Shown here piece by piece: positions 53,465 to 60,602 of a DNA stretch of 64,000 bases. Position 1 is the first letter of the stretch, and every line of letters begins with the position of its first letter. The notes under the pieces are model-generated. The model did no database searches. It was given only the letters and a program-made list of their open reading frames with translations, and had not been told where the DNA came from. This stretch comes from an uncultured Alphaproteobacteria bacterium (GTDB lineage: Bacteria; Pseudomonadota; Alphaproteobacteria; CAAGCB01; CAG-977): the NCBI GenBank assembly GCA_934277945.1, contig CAKQWA010000011.1:6295-70294 (forward strand). The letters are read 5' to 3'. A program made the position numbers and the translations under genes.

Positions 53465-54391
53465 TCACACGTCCTGAATCATCGCCGTCATGATTTTGTC
53501 GCGCACTTCCTCCGCCTGATCTATCGGCACTTGGCACGTTCCCGCCGCCGCGTGTCCGCCGCCGCCGAATTGCAGTAAAAATTCGCCGATGTTCATTTTC
53601 GAGGTGCGGTTGAAAATCGACTTGCCGACGGCGAACGCGACGTTGCGCTTGTTCTTGCCCCAGATTTCGTGCGCCGAAATGTTGATTTGCGGAAACACCG
53701 TGTACACAAGGAAGCGGTTGCCCGAATAAATCACGTCTTCGTTGCGCAGATTGATCAGCGCGGCGTTCTTTTTGACCGTCGTGCAGCGTTTCAGCTGTTC
53801 GATGAACTTTTCACTGTGTTCGTGATACAAATCGACGCGCTCTTTCACGTCGGGATCGTTCAGAATCTCGTCGACCGTGTGATCGCGGAACAAATCAATC
53901 AACTTGCGCATCAAAGCCTGATTGTTAATCCTGAAATTGCGGAAGCGTCCCAGCCCCGTGCGCGCGTCCATGATAAAGCCCAGCAGAATCCAGCCCTGCG
54001 GATTGATGATGTCCTCTTTCGTGTACTGCGCCGTGTCCGCGTTGTCGACGGCGCGCATCAAATCGTCCGGAATGTTTTTAAAGCGTTCTTTCGCTCCGTA
54101 ATACTCGTACACGACGCGCGAAGCGGACGGCGCGTTCGGATACACGATGTGATTCGGGCGGCTCCCCACGCGGATGACTTCGCTGATGTGATGGTCGAAC
54201 GCCAGATAAACCCCCTCGACATACGGCAAATTCGCCGTGATGTCCGATTCGGAAACCGACACGCGCTGATCCTGCATATCCTTGGGATGAACAAAAGCGA
54301 TTTCGTCGATAATGCCCACTTCTTTCAAAAGCGTGGCGCAGACCAGACCGTCAAAGTCGCATCTTGTTAAAAGTCTTTTTTTCACAGCCAT
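53465..54391 (-). CDS. DHH family phosphoesterase (copy 2)
   Basis: A 308-residue paralogue of the next gene, with TRCDFDGLVCATLLKE, YLAFDHHISEVIRVG, NADTAQYTKEDIINPQGW and GGGGHAAAGTCQV. MAVKKRLLTRCDFDG at 54391 is preferred to the frame start at 54412 (AAGGG upstream). Substrate could be polyphosphate, oligoribonucleotides or a dinucleotide. Confidence 0.82.
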   Translation of the reverse strand: MAVKKRLLTRCDFDGLVCATLLKEVGIIDEIAFVHPKDMQDQRVSVSESDITANLPYVEGVYLAFDHHISEVIRVGSRPNHIVYPNAPSASRVVYEYYGAKERFKNIPDDLMRAVDNADTAQYTKEDIINPQGWILLGFIMDARTGLGRFRNFRINNQALMRKLIDLFRDHTVDEILNDPDVKERVDLYHEHSEKFIEQLKRCTTVKKNAALINLRNEDVIYSGNRFLVYTVFPQINISAHEIWGKNKRNVAFAVGKSIFNRTSKMNIGEFLLQFGGGGHAAAGTCQVPIDQAEEVRDKIMTAMIQDV

Positions 54392-54543
54392 ATTTTCATC
54401 CCTTTGCAACAATGTCGGTTAATTTTATACAGGATACACATAACGGCGGGGCAAAAGCAACCGTGCATTATAAAAATAATGCTTTTCTTCCCCCGCGCTT
54501 CGTCGTATTTTGACCAAGTAGGTTTTATGACAAAGTTTGTGCC

Positions 54544-54942
54544 GTGAAAAAATCCGTAATTTTGACCGCCGCCTGTTTGCTTCTTGCCGCTTGCACCACG
54601 CAGGCGCCGTTCGTCGACGCGCGCAGGGAGGCGGGCAAACCCTACACCGTCGGCGAATCGACTCCCGACGTCGTCGCCGTGTGCTTCAACAAATACTCGA
54701 CCCACTCCTCCGAAATCATCCGCATGGCGCAGGAGGAGTGTCGAAAAACAAACCGCGAAGCCAAATACAAGGGCATGAAACGGTGGAGTTGCCGCGTTCT
54801 TTTGCCTCACCGCGTCTATTTTGAATGTGCCGACGCGCCGCTTGAAGACGGCGTGGTCGCCAAAGCCCCCCTGTTCAAGTCGGGCGAATCGGGCGAAGAA
54901 CCGCTTGTCAGAATGTCCGTCGACGAAAGCCCCGCAAAATGA
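54544..54942 (+). CDS. Hypothetical lipoprotein
   Basis: A 132-residue protein with GTG start, signal sequence and lipobox LLAAC (MKKSVILTAACLLLAACTT), then a small domain with three or four further Cys (VCFNKY, EECRK, WSCRV, FECAD). A six-codon upstream ORF (ATG at 54526) overlaps the GTG by its stop (GTGA), which could couple initiation. It overlaps pdxY by 4 bp. No family recognised. Confidence 0.65.
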   Translation: MKKSVILTAACLLLAACTTQAPFVDARREAGKPYTVGESTPDVVAVCFNKYSTHSSEIIRMAQEECRKTNREAKYKGMKRWSCRVLLPHRVYFECADAPLEDGVVAKAPLFKSGESGEEPLVRMSVDESPAK

Positions 54943-55796
54943 ACGTTTTATCCGTCCAATCGCACACGGCGGCGGGACACGTCGGCAACGACGCCGCGAC
55001 CTTTTGTCTGGAACGCATGGGTTTCCCCGTCATCAACGTGCACACCCTGCAATTTTCCAACCACACGGGACACGCGTTCACGGGCGAAGTCTTTTCGGCG
55101 AAGCACTTGTCGAACGTCATCGACGGCGTGGAAAATTTCTGCGGATTTGCGCATTGCGGCGCCGTCCTGTCCGGCTATCTCGGCGCAAGCGAAACGGGCG
55201 ACGTCGTGCTGGACGCCGTCAAGCGCGTGAAAGCGGCGAATCCAAACGCGCTGTACTGTTGCGACACCGTCATGGGCGACAAAGAGGGCGGCTTGTTCGT
55301 CAAGCCCGAAATCGCGGATTTCTTCATGCGAAAAGCCCTGCCCGCCGCCGACATCCTGACGCCGAACGTTTTTGAACTTGAAATTTTGTCCAAAACGCCA
55401 CTGACCTCTTTTGACAAAATCGTGCGCGCCGCCGAAAATCTGCGCAAGGAGAACGGCATCGCGACGCTGGCGGTCACCAGTGTCAAAGACGGCGAAGACG
55501 GCGCGAACGAAACAGGCGTGCTGGTGTGCGCGAACGACGGCGCGTATATCGTCAAAACGCCGCAAATCCCCTTTTCCAAAGCCCTGACCGGCACGGGCGA
55601 TATGTTCGCCGCCGTCTTCCTTGCCCGCGTTTTGCAAGAAAAAAGCACGGCGGACGCGGTTTCTCTGGCGGTGTCGTCGCTTTTCGGAATTATTCAAAAA
55701 ACGGCGCAAAACAACGAACGCGAAGCCGCTTTGGTGCAGGCGCAGGACGAACTGGTCGCCCCGCAAAATTTATTTTCGGCAAGGCGGCTTTTTTAA
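54939..55796 (+). CDS. pdxY: Pyridoxal kinase
   Basis: Phosphorylates pyridoxal for vitamin B6 salvage. The 285 residues show the N-terminal VLSVQSHTAAGHVGNDAA, YCCDTVMGDKEGGLFV, LTPNVFELE and the anion hole/catalytic base GTGDMFAAVF, in the PdxK/PdxY order. It overlaps the preceding lipoprotein gene by 4 bp. Confidence 0.93.
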   Translation: MNVLSVQSHTAAGHVGNDAATFCLERMGFPVINVHTLQFSNHTGHAFTGEVFSAKHLSNVIDGVENFCGFAHCGAVLSGYLGASETGDVVLDAVKRVKAANPNALYCCDTVMGDKEGGLFVKPEIADFFMRKALPAADILTPNVFELEILSKTPLTSFDKIVRAAENLRKENGIATLAVTSVKDGEDGANETGVLVCANDGAYIVKTPQIPFSKALTGTGDMFAAVFLARVLQEKSTADAVSLAVSSLFGIIQKTAQNNEREAALVQAQDELVAPQNLFSARRLF

Positions 55797-55808
55797 TCCT
55801 TTTTGCCA

Positions 55809-55846
55809 TTGACATCTTGACAAAAAAATTCGTATAATTTTGTCAA
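55809..55846 (+). promoter_or_regulatory. Promoter with overlapping palindromic operator before HNH gene
   Basis: TTGACA (55809-55814), 18 bp, TATAAT (55833-55838). TTGACAAAA (55817-55825) and TTTTGTCAA (55838-55846) form a 9-bp inverted repeat spanning the -10, so a dimeric repressor would block the promoter. Confidence 0.7.
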
Positions 55847-55893
55847 TACAAGTTTTCTTTTTCGGAAAACGATGACTTTAAGGATATAGTGCC

Positions 55894-56772
55894 ATGCAGG
55901 AAATCGACCCGAAAACAGCCTTGGCGCAGGATCGCTACGTTCACGTCAAACGCCCGCGCGCGTCACAGCGTTACGAAGCCGAAAAAAGCAAATCCGCTCC
56001 GTATCCGCAGGGACAGCGCGACGGTCTGTTCAATTACGACACCATTCACGGCATGAAACTGACCCGTATGCAATACACCGTGCCGACGCAGGAGGAACGC
56101 CGCAAAATGCGCAAGGCGTTTGACGGCAACTGGAAACAGGGCGTCGAGGGCGAACGCGCCAAATTCCTGAAATGGCTCGCCAACACGCAGGAAAAGGAAC
56201 TGGTCGACAAACTGGGCTTGACCAAAACCGACATCAACCGCATGAAGCGCGGCATCGGCGTCAAAGGGTTCAACGTGCATCACAAACTGCCCATTCACGG
56301 CGGCGGCACGAACGATTTTTCAAACTTGATTCTCGAACCGATTTTTCCGCACGACCAACTGCATCAGGACGTGATGAATCCGCAGATTTCGGGCATGAAA
56401 GAAGGCGAGACACGCTCCATTCTCGTCCCCTACTCGACCGACAACATCTACAACCCGCAGGAATTCGGATGCAAACTGAACGGCAAAGCCGTCGAACCGT
56501 GCTATCCGACCCGCATTGACGAATCGTTGCCGTACTATGCCATTAAAAATTACCGCCCCGAACATATCGGCGTGGACAAACGGCAAAAATATATGCAGTC
56601 GACTTACGACGAAGACCGCAAAAAAGCCCAACAGTATGCCAACAAAGGCAACAACGCCGGCAATAAAAGCGGCGGGAAAAACTACGGCGGCAAAAATGCC
56701 GGCAAAGGCTCGAAAAAGCCCGTGCGCCGCTTGGACGTCATGCTTGCCGTGCGCGCCGCTTCCGGCAGATGA
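55894..56772 (+). CDS. HNH-type nuclease-domain protein
   Basis: A 292-residue protein. The N-terminal part (1-120) is helical and basic, then an HNH-like (beta-beta-alpha metal) motif: GFNVHHKLPIHGGGTNDFSN (125-144) followed by H153 and H157 in FPHDQLH, a pattern seen in HNH endonucleases and polymorphic-toxin nucleases. Residues 250-276 are a low-complexity Gly/Asn/Lys tract (GNKSGGKNYGGKNAGKGSKK). There is no signal peptide and no obvious immunity gene; the YjbR gene downstream has its own position after a terminator. It is tightly promoter-controlled. Phage defence or toxin roles are both open. Confidence 0.65.
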   Translation: MQEIDPKTALAQDRYVHVKRPRASQRYEAEKSKSAPYPQGQRDGLFNYDTIHGMKLTRMQYTVPTQEERRKMRKAFDGNWKQGVEGERAKFLKWLANTQEKELVDKLGLTKTDINRMKRGIGVKGFNVHHKLPIHGGGTNDFSNLILEPIFPHDQLHQDVMNPQISGMKEGETRSILVPYSTDNIYNPQEFGCKLNGKAVEPCYPTRIDESLPYYAIKNYRPEHIGVDKRQKYMQSTYDEDRKKAQQYANKGNNAGNKSGGKNYGGKNAGKGSKKPVRRLDVMLAVRAASGR

Positions 56773-56789
56773 TTTTTTTCATCCCTGTC

Positions 56790-56820
56790 AGCCCCGCCGT
56801 CAAAAGCGGGGCTTTCTTTT
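56790..56820 (+). terminator. Terminator of HNH gene
   Basis: GCCCCGC / GCGGGGC stem followed by TTTCTTTT, 18 bp after the stop. Confidence 0.75.
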
Positions 56821-56832
56821 GCGAATTTCACC

Positions 56833-57489
56833 ATGTTTGAAGACGTCTTTTTCAGAAAAACTTTTTGCGCGGACAAACTCGCCGATTACGGCTTTTTGCA
56901 ATCTTCCGACGGCTTGCGCTTTGAAACGGATCTCGCCGGCACGGAATTTCGCCTGACCGTTCTGATTGCGCCGAACGGTGCGGTCGATACCGTGCTGACG
57001 GACGAAAACGGCGAAACATACGATTTGTACAAAACGGCGGCGACGGGCGAATTTGTCGGCAAAATCAGGGAACGCGTCCGCGCCGCGCTTCAAAACATCG
57101 CCGAAAACTGTTGCGAAAGCACCGTTTTTCAATCCCCGCAAATCGCGGAATTTTTAAAATACGCTCGCTTGAAATACGGCGGTGCGCCGGAATTTTTGTG
57201 GAAAGATTCTCCGAAAACAGCCATTTTGCGCCGTTCTGACAATCAAAAATGGTACGCCGTCCTGCAAACCGTTTCGGGCGGGAAATTGGGCATAACCTCA
57301 AACGGCGACGTTGAAATTCTCAATTTCAAGGGCAAGCCCGAACAAATTGAAAAATTGATCGACCGCAAACGCTTCTTTCCCGCGTGGCACATGAATAAAA
57401 AACATTGGTACACACTCTTGCCGGACGGCGACATTTCCGCGCAGACTCTCCGCGCGCTCGCGGATGAAAGTTACCGGTTGGCGAAATAA
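56833..57489 (+). CDS. MmcQ/YjbR family protein
   Basis: A 218-residue protein. The C-terminal half has the YjbR fold pattern: FLWKDSPKTAILRRSDNQKWYAVL, KPEQIEKLIDRKRFFPAWHMNKKHWYTLLPDGDI. These small proteins have a DNA-binding-like fold and are often linked to mobile or stress genes; function unknown. The N-terminal half (1-100) is extra. Confidence 0.75.
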   Translation: MFEDVFFRKTFCADKLADYGFLQSSDGLRFETDLAGTEFRLTVLIAPNGAVDTVLTDENGETYDLYKTAATGEFVGKIRERVRAALQNIAENCCESTVFQSPQIAEFLKYARLKYGGAPEFLWKDSPKTAILRRSDNQKWYAVLQTVSGGKLGITSNGDVEILNFKGKPEQIEKLIDRKRFFPAWHMNKKHWYTLLPDGDISAQTLRALADESYRLAK

Positions 57490-57593
57490 CACGTCCCGCC
57501 CTCCAAAAATAATTCACCCGAATTATTGCCGTTAATGCTCTTGTAACCGCTTTCCGATTCCCGCTTGAACTCTTACGCACCCTAAACGCCTCC

Positions 57594-57821
57594 TCAAAAC
57601 GCGCAGATACCGCGCCGCGTCTGTTCCAGCGTGTGCAGGCGCAAAACGCGCGTGTATTCTTTGACGTTCCCTTCGGCAAGCATTTTTTGTTCGTATTCAA
57701 TCATCAAAGCGGTGCGCAAAACGCCGTCTTCGGTCGGCACTTTTCCGTCAATCATCTTTCTTGCGGCGTCAATGCCTCGTGTTTCAATCAGGTTGACCGC
57801 TTTCTGACCGGCGTCGGCAAG
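57594..57821 (-). pseudogene. Truncated coding remnant next to the CRISPR array
   Basis: A minus-strand frame ends at TGA 57596-57594 and reads back through LADAGQKAVNLIETRG, ARKMIDGKVPTEDGVLRTAL, MIEYEQKMLAEGNVKEYTRV, RLHTLEQTRRGICAF, normal-looking protein, but it has no start and runs into the degenerate first repeat. It looks like the 3' end of a larger gene whose 5' part is lost. A further GAGGAGG-GTG frame begins in its stop (57580 downward) but collides with the YjbR gene. Confidence 0.5.
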
Positions 57822-59309
57822 GTTATTGCTTTCTTTCCATTAAAAACGAGATATAATGCGGTAAAGACTTTTACGGTTCTGCCGGATGTTATCGCTTCCT
57901 TTCCAATAAAAACGCGATATAATCGGTGCCGTATGCGTCTGGATGAGCAGTACGTTATCGCTTCCTTTCCAATAAAAACGCGATATAATTAGCGGTGATT
58001 TTTAAGAACGCGGTAAATTGTTATCGCTTCCTTTCCAATAAAAACGCGATATAATCAGGTCTTCTATATATTACATCGAAGATAAGTTATCGCTTCCTTT
58101 CCAATAAAAACGCGATATAATCAAGAGACGATACGTTTCGTTGCGGGTCAAGTTATCGCTTCCTTTCCAATAAAAACGCGATATAATTTTCGACGGTTTA
58201 CGGTGAAACAACGATTGGTTATCGCTTCCTTTCCAATAAAAACGCGATATAATATAACGGCGATTGCCGACGGGCACTTTGATGTTATCGCTTCCTTTCC
58301 AATAAAAACGCGATATAATTAGCGGTGATTTTTAAGAACGCGGTAAATTGTTATCGCTTCCTTTCCAATAAAAACGCGATATAATGGGGCGCAAAGCGTG
58401 GCGGCGTTGCTTGCGGTTATCGCTTCCTTTCCAATAAAAACGCGATATAATATGGAACTTATTGAAAACAAATTGCCTTATGTTATCGCTTCCTTTCCAA
58501 TAAAAACGCGATATAATATCAAACGCCCCTGCGGCGTTGACGTTTCAGTTATCGCTTCCTTTCCAATAAAAACGCGATATAATAAGATAGGATTCTGAAA
58601 TGGCACAACTCATGTTATCGCTTCCTTTCCAATAAAAACGCGATATAATGATACGGGCTCAATCACGGACAACGGCGAGGTTATCGCTTCCTTTCCAATA
58701 AAAACGCGATATAATTGGTTTTGTTCGTCCTGCGCTATCGACGAAGTTATCGCTTCCTTTCCAATAAAAACGCGATATAATTGCGCATCTCTGACATTCA
58801 AAGACGGCGGAGTTATCGCTTCCTTTCCAATAAAAACGCGATATAATACAAGGACGCCTATACATCCTTGCCCGATAGTTATCGCTTCCTTTCCAATAAA
58901 AACGCGATATAATCAGTCGATGCGGCGCAATACCCACATACGAGTTATCGCTTCCTTTCCAATAAAAACGCGATATAATCGTACGGCTTGGATACGGTGA
59001 AGCACATCAGTTATCGCTTCCTTTCCAATAAAAACGCGATATAATTACGGTCGGCGTTCGCGCGTCCGTTGTCCAGTTATCGCTTCCTTTCCAATAAAAA
59101 CGCGATATAATCGGGAAAAGAAATATCTTGACCTGATCGGAGTTATCGCTTCCTTTCCAATAAAAACGCGATATAATAGGACGAACGTTTCATCGTGTCG
59201 GCTATTAGTTATCGCTTCCTTTCCAATAAAAACGCGATATAATAGGTCCTAAACGTGGGAGCGTTTTGTCATAGTTATCGCTTCCTTTCCAATAAAAACG
59301 CGATATAAT
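57822..59309 (+). CRISPR. Type II-C CRISPR array: 23 repeats of 36 bp, 22 spacers of 30 bp
   Basis: Strict 66-bp period. Repeat consensus is GTTATCGCTTCCTTTCCAAT plus AAAAACGCGATATAAT. The first (57822-57857) differs at several bases (ATTGCTTTCTTTCCATT, ACGAG) and so is the old, leader-distal end; the last ends at 59309. Orientation is plus by analogy with Neisseria and Campylobacter II-C repeats (GTTGTAGC to CTACAAT). All other repeats are identical. The anti-repeat is at 63666-63690. Spacers give 21 unique sequences, because one is duplicated. No match of a spacer to this window was noticed. Confidence 0.97.
57990..58349 (+). repeat. Duplicated spacer
   Basis: The 30-bp spacers at 57990-58019 and 58320-58349 are identical, five units apart. 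Spacers between them are not repeated. Confidence 0.95.
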
Positions 59310-59317
59310 ATCATGAG

Positions 59318-59346
59318 AAAAAGCCCTTGAAAAACAAGGGCTTTTT
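59318..59346. terminator. Terminator between array and cas2
   Basis: AAAAAGCCCTT / AAGGGCTTTTT stem with T on both strands. It would end cas2 transcripts and array transcripts. Confidence 0.8.
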
Positions 59347-59366
59347 CCGTTTTTTGCATTTAAAAA

Positions 59367-59672
59367 TCACAGTAAAACCAGCTGTTCCGCGCCGATTTTT
59401 TCTGCTTTTTTCGGCGTTCCGATTAAAATATCCATAGCGGCGTATTGTTTTTCCGTTACAGACAAAACACGGACGCACCCGTCTTCCGGAACAAAGGATT
59501 TCAGCCGTTTTTTATGCTTTTCAGCGGTGTCTTCGCCCTTGCAAATTCGCGAATAAACAGATAATTGCAACATGACATATCCGTCGTCAATCAAATCTTT
59601 TCTAAATCGAGTCGCGCGTCGTCTTTCGGCTTTTGTTTTTACGGGCAGGTCGAAAAAGACCAGTATACGCAT
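59367..59672 (-). CDS. cas2: CRISPR-associated endonuclease Cas2
   Basis: Integrase-complex subunit for spacer acquisition. The 101 residues open MRILVFFDLPVKTKAER with the conserved Asp after strand 1 and carry LQLSVYSR. MRILVFF at 59672 has AGGGGAAAG upstream and is chosen over 59696. It lies 30 bp after cas1. Confidence 0.95.
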   Translation of the reverse strand: MRILVFFDLPVKTKAERRRATRFRKDLIDDGYVMLQLSVYSRICKGEDTAEKHKKRLKSFVPEDGCVRVLSVTEKQYAAMDILIGTPKKAEKIGAEQLVLL

Positions 59673-59702
59673 ATATCTTTCCCCTAATTGCGCCATTTCA
59701 GA

Positions 59703-60602
59703 TTACTCGAACAGCGGAGTTTTGGAAAATTCAGGCAAAATGAGCGACTTCGCTTCCTTGTCTTTAAATGCGTTAACCAATGAATACGCCGTCTGTTCCA
59801 CCGCCTTTAAAATCGTTGTTTCTTCATCGTCATAGGAACAGTTTCGCGTCAATACTGATACTAAAAGTTGTTTATCTTGATTTTCAAGTCTGTCTTTCTC
59901 ACCCAAATTCGACTTTACAACCGCCCAATCGACAAAAGCGCGAAACGGTTCGATGATGTCGTCCGCCAAGTTGAAAGCGTTTAATTTGTTGGCGTGATGC
60001 AAACCGAAACAGGGAAGCAGTCCGGCGCCGACCAAGCTACGAGCGATAGCGCCGCGGACAATGGCGTAACCGTAATTCAATGCCGCGTTTGTAATATCGG
60101 CATCGTGACGTTTGAAGTTTTCAAACAGGTTGTCCCAATACAATCCCGCAGCAAACGCTTCGCCGTTTGTCGTGTCGCCGGATTGAACATTTTTGGCAAT
60201 TTCATCCAATTTGGCGCAAAAACGGTTGCCGATGCGACGCAAAACTTCGGCTTGGTTGCGGATTTTTGCTTTGACGATTTTCTGCCACAATCTTTTTTTC
60301 AGCGGTTCGGAAGCTTCAATTTGCAAATTTGCCACTTCGCTGTGTCGGGAATGATTGCCGAAAGCCGTGTAAACCCCGTTCGGCGTGTGCGTTCCGTCAC
60401 ATGAAAACAGACAAACGCCATATTCCGCCAATTCGGAAAGAAGCGTTGAGGTGATCAAAATGTGTTTGCTTTCCAAAATGACGACAGCGATATCTTCCAA
60501 CGGCAAAGTGACTTTTTCGCCGCTCTTCGGTTCGTACAGCAACTGTTGATTTTTAACGGACAGTTTGCAGGCGGAGGTTATTTGGACGATGCGCCAAGCC
60601 AT
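59703..60602 (-). CDS. cas1: CRISPR-associated endonuclease Cas1 (type II)
   Basis: Spacer integrase. The 299 residues have the metal ligands E148 (NGEAFAAG), H202/H203 (FGLHHANKLNAFNLADDIIEPFR) and D215/E218. It overlaps cas9 by one base and precedes cas2. No cas4, csn2 or other adaptation gene is present, as expected for subtype II-C. Confidence 0.96.
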   Translation of the reverse strand: MAWRIVQITSACKLSVKNQQLLYEPKSGEKVTLPLEDIAVVILESKHILITSTLLSELAEYGVCLFSCDGTHTPNGVYTAFGNHSRHSEVANLQIEASEPLKKRLWQKIVKAKIRNQAEVLRRIGNRFCAKLDEIAKNVQSGDTTNGEAFAAGLYWDNLFENFKRHDADITNAALNYGYAIVRGAIARSLVGAGLLPCFGLHHANKLNAFNLADDIIEPFRAFVDWAVVKSNLGEKDRLENQDKQLLVSVLTRNCSYDDEETTILKAVEQTAYSLVNAFKDKEAKSLILPEFSKTPLFE

